DNA from: Kribbella voronezhensis
GTDB taxonomy: Bacteria > Actinomycetota > Actinomycetes > Propionibacteriales > Kribbellaceae
Assembly: GCF_004365175.1 (NCBI RefSeq)
Contig: NZ_SOCE01000001.1
Span: 3,851,403 to 3,915,402 of the forward strand
DNA: 64,000 nt
Reading direction: 5' to 3'
Shown here: positions 33,470 through 42,376 of the stretch, in pieces
How the letters are laid out: the number at the start of each line of letters is the position of its first letter
Position numbering within the stretch: position 1 is the stretch's first letter
The notes under the pieces: generated by a model
Told to the model about the DNA's origin: nothing
The model's database searches: none
Seen by the model: only the letters and a program-made list of their open reading frames with translations
Translations under genes and position numbers: made by a program

Positions 33470-35863
33470 GTGCGCCTGAAGCCCGCACGTACGACGGCCC
33501 TTGGAGTGCTCGGTGTCGCTCTGGTGGCCGGGCTGGGCCAGTTGCCCCAGTCCGTCGCGAGTCCGGCACCCGCCGACGGCACCGCGCCGACCGGGCCCGC
33601 GGCCGTGAAGGCCGGACCGGACGAACTGCCGAACGCGCTCGAAGACAAGCGGCGCGACCTGCGGCAGGAGGCGATGACCGATGTCCTGACCGGCGCCGCC
33701 AAGATCGAGAAGCGCGGTACCAGCAAGGTCGTCAAGGTCGGCCGGGAGATCGCCGCGCCGGCCGCCCGGGATGCTCGCGGCAAACTGAAGAGCGCCCGGA
33801 TCGGCAAGAACCAGTACGTCGAACTCGCGCGGGAGAAGACCGACAAGATCTTCGTCATCCTGGCCGAGTTCGGCAACCAGCGACACCCGGACTTCCCCGA
33901 CAAGGACACCGATCCGAACACGGCCGGCCCGTCGACGTACGACGGACCGGTGCACAACGCGATCCCCGCGCCGGACCGGACCAAGGACAACTCGACCGTC
34001 TGGCAGGCCGACTACTCCCCGGCGCACTACCGGGACCTGTACTTCGGCAAGGGCGACTCGGTGAAGACGTACTACGAGAAGCAGTCCTCGGGCCGCTACT
34101 CCGTCGACGGCACCGTCTCGGACTGGGTCAAGGTGCCCTACAACGAGGCTCGCTACGGCCGGAGCAACGGCACCCCGTGCGCCGACAACATCTGCTCCAA
34201 CACCTGGAACCTGATCGCCGACGCGGTGAACCAGTGGGTCGCGGATCAGCAGAAGGCCGGCAAGACCGACGACCAGATCAAGGCGACGCTGAAGTCCTAC
34301 GACCAGTGGGACCGCTACGACTACGACGGTGACGGCGACTTCAACGAGCCGGACGGGTACATCGACCACTTCCAGATCGTGCACGCCGGTGGCGACCAGG
34401 CCAACGGCGATCCGCACCAGGGTGAGGACGCGATCTGGTCGCACCGCTGGTACGCGTTCCAGAACAACTCCAGCGGCCCGTCGGCGAACAAGCTCGGTGG
34501 CGTCCAGATCGGTTCGACCGGCCTGTGGATCGGTGACTACACGATCCAGCCGGAGAACGGCGGGATGAGCGTCTTCGCGCACGAGTACGGTCACGACCTC
34601 GGACTGCCGGACCACTACGACACCTCCGGCCGGCCGAGCCAGAACCCGGTCAACTGGTGGAGCGTGATGGCGCAGAACCGGGCCGGGGCGAAGGGCGACA
34701 TCGGTATCGGCCTGAAGCCGCAGGACATGGGCACCTGGGACAAGCTGCAGCTCGGCTGGCTCGACTACGAGACGGTGAAGGCCGGCCAGACCCGGTCGGT
34801 CGACCTCGGCCCGCACGAGTTCAACACCAAGAAGGCCCAGGGCGTGGTCGTGGTGCTGCCCAAGAAGAAGGTCACCACCCAGCTGGCCAAGCCGGTCACC
34901 GGCGCCAAGTCGTGGTGGAGCGGCACCGGCGACAAACTCAACAACACGCTCAGCCGCAAGGTGACGCTGCCCGCCGGGAGTTCCTCGCTGACCTTCCAGG
35001 CGAACTGGAAGATCGAGGACTGCGGGCCGGACCCGTGCGACTACGCGTACGTCGAGGTGAACGACGGCTCCGGCTGGAAGGCCGTCCCGGGCAGCATCAC
35101 CAAGGCGGCCGAGGCGAACGGGATCGACGGCGACAGCCAGGGCTGGAAGCCGGCCGAGTTCGACCTGTCCGCGTTCGCTGGCAAGACGATCGACCTGCGG
35201 TTCCGGTACGCGACGGACGCCGCCACGCACGGGCTCGGCTTCTTCGCCGACGACATCAAGCTCACCGCCGGTGGGCAGACCCTGGTCGACGACGGCGCCG
35301 AGAACGGCGCGAACGGCTGGACGGCGACCGGCTTCCAGGCCGCCGGCGAGTCGGTCACCAACGAGTACGACAACTTCTACCTGGCGTCGAACTACACGTA
35401 CAGCTCGTTCAACAAGTACCTCAAATACGGGCCGTACAGCTTCGTCGGTACGCCGCGGCCGGACTGGGTGGAGCACTACCCGTACGAGGACGGCCTGCTC
35501 GTCTCGTACTGGGACACCTCGCAGAACAACAACGAGACGGCGGTGCACCCCGGTGAGGGGCAGTGGCTGCCTATCGACGCGAACCCGACCTTGCGGGTGA
35601 ACCTGAAGGGCGCGTTCTGGAAGACGTCGGTCCAGAGCTACGACTCCACCTTCGGGTTGCAGAAGTCGGACTCGTTCAGCCTCACAGTGAACGGGCAGAA
35701 GAACTACATCCGCGGCGCCGACGCGGTACCGGTCTTCGACGACCGCAAGGACTTCTGGTCGGCCGACGTTCCGTCGTACGGCGTGAAGGTGCCGCATGTC
35801 GGAGTGAAGATCCGGGTGGTCACCCAGCAGGGCACCTCGATGCGGATCCTGATCAGCAAGTGA
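33470..35863 (+). CDS. secreted immune inhibitor A-type M6 metalloprotease
   Basis: 797 residues. After a signal peptide and a prodomain-like helix (ELPNALEDKRRDLRQEA), the catalytic domain includes FVILAEFGN and the zinc site HEYGHDLGLPDHYD (about 371-384). C-terminal beta domains follow, with a MAM/CUB-like region (KIEDCGPDPCDYAYVEVNDG). It is a large secreted zinc protease; the family degrades antibacterial host or competitor proteins. The start is GTG 33470 with GGAGGAACC just before. A terminator follows 12 bp after the stop. A hairpin leader precedes. Confidence 0.9.
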   Translation: MRLKPARTTALGVLGVALVAGLGQLPQSVASPAPADGTAPTGPAAVKAGPDELPNALEDKRRDLRQEAMTDVLTGAAKIEKRGTSKVVKVGREIAAPAARDARGKLKSARIGKNQYVELAREKTDKIFVILAEFGNQRHPDFPDKDTDPNTAGPSTYDGPVHNAIPAPDRTKDNSTVWQADYSPAHYRDLYFGKGDSVKTYYEKQSSGRYSVDGTVSDWVKVPYNEARYGRSNGTPCADNICSNTWNLIADAVNQWVADQQKAGKTDDQIKATLKSYDQWDRYDYDGDGDFNEPDGYIDHFQIVHAGGDQANGDPHQGEDAIWSHRWYAFQNNSSGPSANKLGGVQIGSTGLWIGDYTIQPENGGMSVFAHEYGHDLGLPDHYDTSGRPSQNPVNWWSVMAQNRAGAKGDIGIGLKPQDMGTWDKLQLGWLDYETVKAGQTRSVDLGPHEFNTKKAQGVVVVLPKKKVTTQLAKPVTGAKSWWSGTGDKLNNTLSRKVTLPAGSSSLTFQANWKIEDCGPDPCDYAYVEVNDGSGWKAVPGSITKAAEANGIDGDSQGWKPAEFDLSAFAGKTIDLRFRYATDAATHGLGFFADDIKLTAGGQTLVDDGAENGANGWTATGFQAAGESVTNEYDNFYLASNYTYSSFNKYLKYGPYSFVGTPRPDWVEHYPYEDGLLVSYWDTSQNNNETAVHPGEGQWLPIDANPTLRVNLKGAFWKTSVQSYDSTFGLQKSDSFSLTVNGQKNYIRGADAVPVFDDRKDFWSADVPSYGVKVPHVGVKIRVVTQQGTSMRILISK

Positions 35864-35874
35864 GCTGATGCGCG

Positions 35875-35908
35875 AAAGGGCCCGGAGCACCATGCTCCGG
35901 GCCCTTTT
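35875..35908 (+). terminator. rho-independent terminator after the M6 protease gene
   Basis: A perfect 15-bp stem (35875-35889 with 35893-35907) with 3-nt loop, followed by T. It begins AAAGGGCCCGG and ends in CCTTTT. It directly follows the M6 protease stop. Confidence 0.88.
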
Positions 35909-36055
35909 CCGTGCCTCGTCACGGTCGGTGAGAACGGTGTGCGGACGTTTGCTGCCGGGTACCAGGAAAAGAACCCGCGGTTCGGCCAACAGCCGCGCAG
36001 ATTCGCCGATCAGTCCGAGGTGTTCGTCGATGGCCCAGCTTTTCCGGACCCGCCC

Positions 36056-36370
36056 ATGAACCGGCGCAAACCGCCGGCCGGAGCGGTCACGAAGGCGCCG
36101 GACGGCCTGCCGTACCCACTCATCGAGAACTGGGAGTGGCAGGACTACGCCGCCTGCAAAGACGTCAATCCCGAGTTGTTCTTCGCCGCCGAATCCGAGC
36201 GCGGCCTGCGCAAACATGCCCGTGAACTGCTCGCGAAGTCCCTGTGCGGCACGTGCCCGGTGCAGCGCGAGTGCCGCCGACATGCCGAGCTGGTCGGCGA
36301 GATGTACGGCGTCTGGGGCGGCACCACCGAAGAGGAACGCGAACCGGCCTTACACGCCCGCTCGCGCTGA
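36056..36370 (+). CDS. WhiB-family iron-sulfur transcription factor
   Basis: 104 residues from the ATG at 36056. Four cysteines stand at 34, 64, 67 and 73 in the exact WhiB spacing C-X29-C-X2-C-X5-C, ligands of a 4Fe-4S cluster, with GVWGG (85-89) and a basic/acidic tail as in all WhiB proteins. WhiB proteins bind sigma factor sigma-A region 4 and control differentiation, redox or drug responses. An upstream in-frame start at 35939 would add 39 unlike residues. Divergence from the canonical WhiB1-7 classes prevents a finer call. Confidence 0.92.
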   Translation: MNRRKPPAGAVTKAPDGLPYPLIENWEWQDYAACKDVNPELFFAAESERGLRKHARELLAKSLCGTCPVQRECRRHAELVGEMYGVWGGTTEEEREPALHARSR

Positions 36371-36376
36371 GCTCTC

Positions 36377-36760
36377 TCAGTCGAACAGTTCCTCGAAGAA
36401 GGACTTCTTCTTCTTGCGTGGGTATTGCTGGTTGCCCCGGTCGTCGTAGCGCCGGTCCCCGTCGTACTTGCGATCGTCGTACTTGCGATCGTCGTACTTG
36501 CGATCGTCGTACTTGCGCTCCTCGTACCGGCGGTCGTCCGGCCGGCGGTCGCCGTACCGCTTGTCCTCGGACCGCTTCTCTTCGTACCGCGCCTGCTGCG
36601 GCGCCGGCGCGTTGAAGGCGACCTCGGCGTCGACGAGCCGCTCCAGCTCACCCCGGTCGAGGAAGATGCCACGGCACTCGGTGCACTGGTCGACGGTGAT
36701 GCCGCTGCGCTCGTAGGTCCGCATCGAGCCTTGGCACTTGGGGCAGGTCAGGGTCTCCAT
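36377..36760 (-). CDS. zinc-ribbon protein (zf-TFIIB) with KYDDR repeat tail
   Basis: 127 residues. The zinc ribbon is C6-X2-C9 and C26-X2-C29 (CPKCQGS, CTECRGIFLDRGELE), matching the zf-TFIIB domain. The middle is unusual: charged repeats KYDDR, KYDDR, KYDDR, KYDGD, RYDDR follow a series of RYxxxR units. The C-terminus KKKKSFFEELFD is conserved in this family. It is a cytoplasmic, probably nucleic-acid- or RNA-polymerase-binding protein of unknown function. The ATG follows a GGGTTG region; it convergently ends 6 bp from whiB. Confidence 0.8.
   Translation of the reverse strand: METLTCPKCQGSMRTYERSGITVDQCTECRGIFLDRGELERLVDAEVAFNAPAPQQARYEEKRSEDKRYGDRRPDDRRYEERKYDDRKYDDRKYDDRKYDGDRRYDDRGNQQYPRKKKKSFFEELFD
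36461..36519 (-). repeat. 15-bp tandem repeat encoding KYDDR
   Basis: The 15-bp unit containing GTACTTGCGATCGTC is repeated almost exactly three to four times in the zinc-ribbon gene, giving KYDDR units. Identity at the nucleotide level indicates recent slippage, so copy number is likely to vary between strains. Confidence 0.88.
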
Positions 36761-36812
36761 CCAGCAACCCTAGGTGACGAAATCGCCGTCTTATCGTGCC
36801 TTCAGTGAACTC

Positions 36813-37220
36813 TCAGGGAGTCCTCAACCGGTCGAGCCCCACTGCTCCGAGCTCGACCAGGTGCTCCCGCCCCGGCGGCGCTTCGTAGGGCTCGGGCCAG
36901 AAGTCGGTGATCCGGGTAATCACGCCGTCCGGTACTTCGAAGTAGACGAGACCCACCAGTTGCTCGTCACCCACCGTGAAGTTCATCGACCCGGCCGCCG
37001 CGCTCCCGTCCGCGATCAGCCGCGTCACGGTGATCTGCCAGTCGCCGGGATACTCGCGGTTGAACTGGACGAACCGGTCCCGCCCGGTGATCCGCTCCCC
37101 GGTCTGCGGCAGCTCGTACACCACGTCGTCGGAGACGAGCTGCCCGAACGCTTCCCAGTCCCGCGCGATCATCCGGTCGAAGTACTCCCGGACGACGGTC
37201 CGGGTCTGCTCGGTGGTCAT
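36813..37220 (-). CDS. NTF2-like/SnoaL-type protein
   Basis: 135 residues of a cone-shaped alpha+beta fold. The N-terminal helix TVVREYFDRMIARDWEAFGQLVSDDVVYELP is typical of SnoaL-like/NTF2-like proteins, with GERITGRDRFVQF and VGLVYFEVPDGVITRITDFWPEPYEAP following. Proteins of this fold act as isomerases, epoxide hydrolases or simple binding proteins; no catalytic residue pattern lets me choose. ATG at 37218-37220. Divergent from the ATPase gene by 79 bp. Confidence 0.85.
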   Translation of the reverse strand: MTTEQTRTVVREYFDRMIARDWEAFGQLVSDDVVYELPQTGERITGRDRFVQFNREYPGDWQITVTRLIADGSAAAGSMNFTVGDEQLVGLVYFEVPDGVITRITDFWPEPYEAPPGREHLVELGAVGLDRLRTP

Positions 37221-37299
37221 GAGCCGACCGTAGACCGCCGGGTCGACATTCTCGGATGAGAAGATGCTCGGGGTCTTTCCTCGGAGCGGAGAAGGTGGC

Positions 37300-39021
37300 A
37301 TGGCGGAGCAGTCGGCGGGGTTGCTGGGGCGGCGGCGGGCTCGGGGGTTGTGGGTACGCGGTGCCAAGCAGCTCGGCTTCGCCAAGACCGGTGAGAAGGC
37401 GGAGCCGGTGGACAAGCCGGCCGCGCTCGACACTTTCACCCGGGCGCTGGAACTCGACCCGGGGATGACGGACGCGTGGCTCGGTTTCCACGCGGCCGGG
37501 GGCGACCACGACACCGCACTCGACAAGTTGGTCGCCGGACTCGCCCGCTTCGGTGAAGAGCGTGACGCGGACAAGCGGCGGCTGAGCTCCACCTTCCAGG
37601 CCGGCTGGTGGTTCACCCACACCCTGGAGACGACGGATCATGTCTGGCACGCGGAGGCGCTCCGCCGGCTCGCGGCGGGGGACGCCGACGGTACTGCGAA
37701 AGCCGTCGCTGAAGTCATCGAGGACACCCGCCGGCACTTCCTGCTGAGCGCGGTGGCGATGCTCCGCAAGCAGTACGAGGTCGCCATCGCCGAGTTGCGC
37801 CAGGTCCCGCCGGACGGCCACCTGGGCGTCGAGGCGATGCTCCGGCTCGGCATGGCGCTGGCCACCGTCGAGCAGTGGAGCGAAGCCGAGACCGTACTGC
37901 GGCAAGCCGCCGGCCAGCATCTCAACAATCTGGTGCAGGTCGACGCGGAGTACTACCTCGGCTTCGTCTACCGGGGGACCGGTCGCGAGGAGAACGCGCT
38001 CCGCCAGTTCGAGTGGGTCTACGAACGCAACAACGCGCACCGCCAGGTCGCCGAAGCACTCGCGGACTCGGACCTGAAACTCGACACCCGCCCGGCACCG
38101 CGCAGTACGGGGCCGATTGTGCCGCAGGTCCGCCGCGGCGAACCGACCCGGCCGACGCTGCACCGCCAGCCCGACTGGGGTGCGGTCCAGGGCATCCTCA
38201 ACGAGCTCGATCGCAATGTCGGGATGGAGGACGTCAAGCGCCAGGTGTCGGCGGTCGCCGCCCAGGTCCGGGCTGGCCTGATGCGCGCCGAACGAGGACT
38301 GCCCACGGCCAAGCTCGGCGGCCACCTGATCTTCGCCGGCCCACCCGGCACCGGCAAGACCACCGTCGCCCGCGTCGTGGCCCGCCTGTACTGCGCCCTC
38401 GGGTTGCTCGCCGCGGACACCGTGATCGAGACCGACCGGTCCGGCCTGGTCGGGAACTTCATCGGCCAGACGGCGACGAAGACCAACGAGGTGGTCGACT
38501 CGGCGCTCGACGGGGTGCTGTTCATCGACGAGGCCTACGCGCTGAAGAAGAAGGGACTCAGCACCAACGACTTCGGCCCCGAGGCGATCGACACGCTGCT
38601 GAAGCGGATGGAGGACGACCGCGACCGGCTGGTGGTGATCGTCGCCGGGTACTCCGAACCGATGGCGGAGTTCCTCGAGGCGAACCCCGGGCTGCGGAGC
38701 CGGTTCTCGACGCGGATCGACTTCCCCCGCTACACCTCGGACCAGCTGCGCGAGATCGCTGTCAGGTTGGCGCACAGCAATGGCGATCACCTCACCGAGG
38801 ACGGCGTGGCCGCGCTGACCGGCGTGCTCGACCAGGTCTGCTCGGACGGGCGGATCGACGAACTCGGCAATGCCAGGTTCATCCGGACGCTGCTGGAACT
38901 GGCCGGGAAGCACCGCGACCTGCGGCTGTTCCAGTCGCCCGGTCACCCGACCGACCTGGACCTGGTCACCATCACCACGCCGGACCTGACCGCGGCCAGC
39001 AGCGAGATCCTCAGCTTCTGA
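37300..39021 (+). CDS. AAA+ ATPase, EccA/CbxX/CfqX type
   Basis: 573 residues. The first 300 are a TPR-like helical domain; the AAA domain has Walker [19 protein letters not shown] and Walker [13 protein letters not shown], with sensor 1 (VVIVAGYSE) and an arginine finger region ([17 protein letters not shown]). EccA of mycobacterial type VII secretion and CbxX/CfqX share this architecture, but no esx, eccB-E or EsxAB genes lie nearby, so the role here is open. The ATG at 37300 follows GGAGAAGG; a frame from 37264 adds 12 residues. Confidence 0.87.
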   Translation: MAEQSAGLLGRRRARGLWVRGAKQLGFAKTGEKAEPVDKPAALDTFTRALELDPGMTDAWLGFHAAGGDHDTALDKLVAGLARFGEERDADKRRLSSTFQAGWWFTHTLETTDHVWHAEALRRLAAGDADGTAKAVAEVIEDTRRHFLLSAVAMLRKQYEVAIAELRQVPPDGHLGVEAMLRLGMALATVEQWSEAETVLRQAAGQHLNNLVQVDAEYYLGFVYRGTGREENALRQFEWVYERNNAHRQVAEALADSDLKLDTRPAPRSTGPIVPQVRRGEPTRPTLHRQPDWGAVQGILNELDRNVGMEDVKRQVSAVAAQVRAGLMRAERGLPTAKLGGHLIFAGPPGTGKTTVARVVARLYCALGLLAADTVIETDRSGLVGNFIGQTATKTNEVVDSALDGVLFIDEAYALKKKGLSTNDFGPEAIDTLLKRMEDDRDRLVVIVAGYSEPMAEFLEANPGLRSRFSTRIDFPRYTSDQLREIAVRLAHSNGDHLTEDGVAALTGVLDQVCSDGRIDELGNARFIRTLLELAGKHRDLRLFQSPGHPTDLDLVTITTPDLTAASSEILSF

Positions 39022-39028
39022 GATTTGG

Positions 39029-39058
39029 AGGACCCTCGTCCAGCCGGACGAGGGTCCT
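39029..39058. terminator. bidirectional terminator between convergent genes
   Basis: Stem AGGACCCTCGTCC (39029-39041) with GGACGAGGGTCCT (39046-39058) and a 4-nt loop. It lies exactly between the stops of the AAA ATPase and the penicillin-binding protein genes. Confidence 0.85.
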
Positions 39059-39063
39059 ACCGG

Positions 39064-40971
39064 CTACTTGAAGCGGGAGAGGAAGTTCTGCACGATCGGG
39101 CCGGCCGCCTTGCCGCCCGAGATGCCGCCCTCGACGATGACCGCGAAGGCGACGTCACCGCGGAAGCCGACCATCCAGCCGTTGGTGATCACCTTGCCGT
39201 TCGAGACCACCTCCGCGGTACCGGTCTTCGCGGAGACCACGCCGCTGCCGGCCAGCGCGTGCGCCGTACCGCCGGTGACGGTACTGCGCATCATCGCCCG
39301 CAGCGCGGCGACAGTTGCCGGGGGCAACGGTGCGGCGGCGGGACCGGCCGGGTCCTTGCCAGGCACGAGAACGGGCTTCAGCGCGGTACCGTTCTTCACC
39401 GCGGCGCCGACCAGCGACATGGCCAGCGGGCTCGCCGTGACGGTGCCCTGACCGATCATCGAGGCCGCCTCGGCGACGTCGTCCTTCGGCGCCGGCACCT
39501 CACCGCCGTACGCGGGAATCGACAGCTTGAGGTCCTGGCCGATGCCGAACATGGCTGCCGTCCTGGTCATCCGGTCGGCCGGCAGCCGGCCGTGCTGGGA
39601 GATGAAGGCGGTGTTGCAGGACTGGTTGAACGCCCGCTCCATGCTGCCGTTGCCGTACGGCGCGAGTGCGTCGTAGTTCTTGAAGGTCTTGCCGAAGACG
39701 TTGATCGTGTTCGTGCACGGCAGCACGGTGTTCTTGGTCATTCCGGTGCCGAGCAGTGCCGCCGAGGTGACGATCTTGAAGGTCGACCCGGGCGCGTAGT
39801 GGCCCTGGAACGCGCGGTTGTAGTTCGTCGCGGTCGGGCCGTTGCCGGCGGCCAGGACCTGGCCGGTGGAGGCCTGCACGGCGACCAGCGAGGCGGGCAA
39901 CTTGCTCGTCGCCAGGGCGGCTTCGGCGAAGCGCTGCAGGTTGGTGTCGAGCGTCGTCTTCACCGCGACCCCAGGCTTGGCCTGCTGCTTGAAGACCTCC
40001 TTGATCGCCATCTTGGTCTTGCCGTCCCGCAGCGTGACCGAGCCGCCCGGCGTACCGGCCAGTTGCTGCTGGTACGCGAACTGCAGACCGGTGGTACCGA
40101 CCTGGTCGGAGCTGGACGCCGACGGACCCGCGTTCTTCAAGGTCTCCGCGGTCGCCGTCTTCATGGTGCCGATGACGGACCGGGCGAAGGTCGAGCTCTC
40201 CGGCAGCGAGGCCGTGCCGCCCATGGTCAGGACGCCGGGCAACTTGCCGACCGTGTTGCGGAGCTTGTCCCACTCCTCGGCGCGGATCGTGATCGCGTCG
40301 ACGAACTGGCCGGGCGGCAGGCCTTTCGCCCGCTTCCACAGCCGGGTGCCGTCGACGTCGAGGTTCTTGGTGAAGGCGGCGTACGTCGCGGCGGTGGCCA
40401 CGTTGCCGGAGGCAACCCCGACGATGACGACCGGCCGGTTCGTGGTCAGCGGCTTGCCGGTGCGGTCGAGGATCGAAGCGCGCGGCGGGACGGTGCGGAC
40501 CCGCTTGAGATAGTTCGCCTCGCCCAGACCCGGGTAGATCGTGTCGCCCGACGCCTTGATCTTCCACGCGTCGCCGGTCTTCACCGCGGTCGCCGTACTG
40601 GTCCACTTCATCGTGCCGATGCCGCGCAGGATCGCCTCGACGGCGAGTTCCTGGGTGCAGTTGGAATCGTCCGAACACTTCGGGTCGCCCTGCGGCGTCA
40701 CTGTCACGGACTGGGCGACCAGAGCGGTGTCCACACTGTCCAGCCGTGGGCCGAACGTCGTCGGCGCGTCGGTCAGCGCGGCCGCCTCGTCCGGCTTGCC
40801 GTCCGGCGCCCAGGCCTTGACCCAGGCATCCGCGAAGGCCTTGACCGCTGCCGCGGAAGCCTGCTTCTCGTTGTTCGGGTCAGGTTTCCCGCCGCCGTTC
40901 GACTTGCTGTCGGAACAGCCGGCGGTGATCAGGACGGCACTCAGGCAGACGATCGCAGCAGTTCGCTTCAC
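39064..40971 (-). CDS. lipoprotein class B penicillin-binding protein
   Basis: About 635 residues. Signal and lipobox LITAGC (Cys about 19) are followed by an NTF2-like/MecA-N domain, a PBP dimer domain and a transpeptidase domain with the three active-site motifs S-x-x-K (GSTFK), SxN (QSCNTAF) and KTG (AKTGTAEV). This resembles PBP2a/PBP-lipo type actinobacterial proteins. It crosslinks peptidoglycan on the outer face of the membrane. GTG 40971 is chosen because the signal peptide starts directly after it; an earlier GTG/ATG would add about 14 residues. Confidence 0.9.
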   Translation of the reverse strand: MKRTAAIVCLSAVLITAGCSDSKSNGGGKPDPNNEKQASAAAVKAFADAWVKAWAPDGKPDEAAALTDAPTTFGPRLDSVDTALVAQSVTVTPQGDPKCSDDSNCTQELAVEAILRGIGTMKWTSTATAVKTGDAWKIKASGDTIYPGLGEANYLKRVRTVPPRASILDRTGKPLTTNRPVVIVGVASGNVATAATYAAFTKNLDVDGTRLWKRAKGLPPGQFVDAITIRAEEWDKLRNTVGKLPGVLTMGGTASLPESSTFARSVIGTMKTATAETLKNAGPSASSSDQVGTTGLQFAYQQQLAGTPGGSVTLRDGKTKMAIKEVFKQQAKPGVAVKTTLDTNLQRFAEAALATSKLPASLVAVQASTGQVLAAGNGPTATNYNRAFQGHYAPGSTFKIVTSAALLGTGMTKNTVLPCTNTINVFGKTFKNYDALAPYGNGSMERAFNQSCNTAFISQHGRLPADRMTRTAAMFGIGQDLKLSIPAYGGEVPAPKDDVAEAASMIGQGTVTASPLAMSLVGAAVKNGTALKPVLVPGKDPAGPAAAPLPPATVAALRAMMRSTVTGGTAHALAGSGVVSAKTGTAEVVSNGKVITNGWMVGFRGDVAFAVIVEGGISGGKAAGPIVQNFLSRFK

Positions 40972-41044
40972 GCTCTCAACTCTCGCACGGCATCGGGTAC
41001 ACACTGCGGACAAGGGACCAGCGTGCCATGCGGAGAAAAATGGT

Positions 41045-41812
41045 TCAGCCGAGCTGGATCACCGCGAAGCGGGCGCCCTCGGGATCGGAGAGAACCGCCA
41101 TCCGGCCGAAATCCGTGTCCAGCAGGTCCCCGCCGAGCGAGCCGCCGCGCTCGACGACCTGGGCGACGGTGGTGTCCACGGCGGCGGTCGCGAAGTACGG
41201 CAACCAGTGCGGAGGCGTGTCCTTCGGCATGTCCGGGTGGAGTTCGCCGGTCCCGGCGACGGGGCGGTCGCCGACGTACAGGGCGGCGTACTGCGTGTCG
41301 TACCCGCCGACCTCCTCCGCCCGATAGTCGAACAGACCGAGGTAGAACTTCTTGGCGGCCTCGTGGTCCCGGCTGAGTGCCTCGCTCCAGACCAGCGAGC
41401 CAGGCGTGGATCGCCTCTCGGTGCCGACGTGGTCCGCGGCCTGCCAAAGTCCGAAGATCGCGCCGTTCGGATCGGCCGTGATCGCCATCCGGCCCTGCAA
41501 CGCGATATCGCAGGGCCCGACGAGCCGACGGCCACCCTCGGCCTGTACGGCGTCCAGCGTGCGCTCGAGCTGGTCTGTCGCCAGGTAGGTGGTCCAGCGG
41601 CTTTCGCGGTGCTCCATCCCCGGCTGCTTCGGCCCGATCCCGCCGACGTCCTCGCCGGCCAGGCTGCAGACGAAGTACTCCGTGGAGTTCCGGTGCTCGC
41701 AGTTCCAGCCGAAGAGGTCGGCGTAGAAGCCCGCGGCAGCAGCCGGATCGTCGGCGGCCAGGTCCACCCAATTCGGCGTACCGGGCGGCCAGGGTGTGTT
41801 CCGCTCCACCAT
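41045..41812 (-). CDS. double-domain VOC (glyoxalase-like) protein
   Basis: 255 residues of two tandem vicinal-oxygen-chelate domains. Domain 1 has PNWVDLAADDPAAAAGFYADLFGW, domain 2 has GSLVWSEALSRDHEAAKKFYLGLFDY, each followed by the family's short strands and the closing DPEGARFAVIQLG. Such two-domain proteins are related to glyoxalase or hydroxylase families; substrate unknown. ATG at 41810-41812. A 123-bp gap with a small inverted repeat separates it from the divergent rhamnose mutarotase gene. Confidence 0.87.
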   Translation of the reverse strand: MVERNTPWPPGTPNWVDLAADDPAAAAGFYADLFGWNCEHRNSTEYFVCSLAGEDVGGIGPKQPGMEHRESRWTTYLATDQLERTLDAVQAEGGRRLVGPCDIALQGRMAITADPNGAIFGLWQAADHVGTERRSTPGSLVWSEALSRDHEAAKKFYLGLFDYRAEEVGGYDTQYAALYVGDRPVAGTGELHPDMPKDTPPHWLPYFATAAVDTTVAQVVERGGSLGGDLLDTDFGRMAVLSDPEGARFAVIQLG

Positions 41813-41888
41813 CAACCCCTCCGGGAATCCGTTTGCCGGGCCCCACACCCTGCCAGGGAGCACCGGCCACGTCGAGACGCCCGAGGAA

Positions 41889-41910
41889 TGATCGGATAAC
41901 GGTTCGATCA
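41889..41910. promoter_or_regulatory. operator-like inverted repeat TGATCG-N10-CGATCA
   Basis: TGATCG (41889-41894) and CGATCA (41905-41910) are exact inverted halves with a 10-bp spacer. They lie in the divergent gap, 25 bp before the mutarotase start. A LacI- or GntR-type regulator of the sugar genes would be a natural binder; no gene for it is adjacent. Confidence 0.5.
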
Positions 41911-41935
41911 CTCCCGGCGTATATCCTGCTACGTT

Positions 41936-42259
41936 GTGACCCGCCTAGCACTGCACAGCCGGCTGATTCCCGGCACCGAAGAGGCCTACGAACTCGAGCA
42001 CGCCAGAGTCTGGCCCGAGCTGATCACGGTGATGAACCGCGCCGGCATCCGCGACTGGAGCATCTGGCGCAGCGGCCGGGATCTCTTCCACCTCGTCGAG
42101 TGCGACGACTACGAGGCGGCAGTAGCTCAGCTCGCGAACGACCCGGTCGACCAACGCTGGCAGGCCCACATGAGCCAGTTCGTCGAGTCCTTCGCCAAGA
42201 ACCCCGACGGCACCCACCCCCTCAACCACGTCTGGACAATGTCCGAACAGACCGACTAG
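41936..42259 (+). CDS. rhaM: L-rhamnose mutarotase (RhaM family)
   Basis: 107 residues with the family motifs ALHSRLIPGTEEAYELEHARVWPEL (catalytic His and the beta strand) and IRDWSIWRSGRDLFHLVE. It interconverts the alpha and beta anomers of L-rhamnose or L-fucose in the cytoplasm. No rhamnose genes adjoin, but the fuconate-like locus at 21-30 kb would use an anomerase like this. Start GTG 41936; TACGTT upstream gives a weak ribosome site. The inverted repeat upstream suggests regulation. Confidence 0.88.
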   Translation: MTRLALHSRLIPGTEEAYELEHARVWPELITVMNRAGIRDWSIWRSGRDLFHLVECDDYEAAVAQLANDPVDQRWQAHMSQFVESFAKNPDGTHPLNHVWTMSEQTD

Positions 42260-42376
42260 GTCCTCGCGCTCTCCTGCGGACCGCCACGACATCAGTACCG
42301 CGGTTCCGATGCTGGCCGTGAGCGCCAGGAGGGCAGACCCGCGGCGATTGTGATGGCCTGGCGGTCCGCCTCACCA

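Noticed and set aside
37300-39021. Type VII secretion locus based on the EccA-like ATPase
   Set aside because: No EsxA/B, EccB-E or mycosin genes nearby; CbxX-type ATPases also occur alone.
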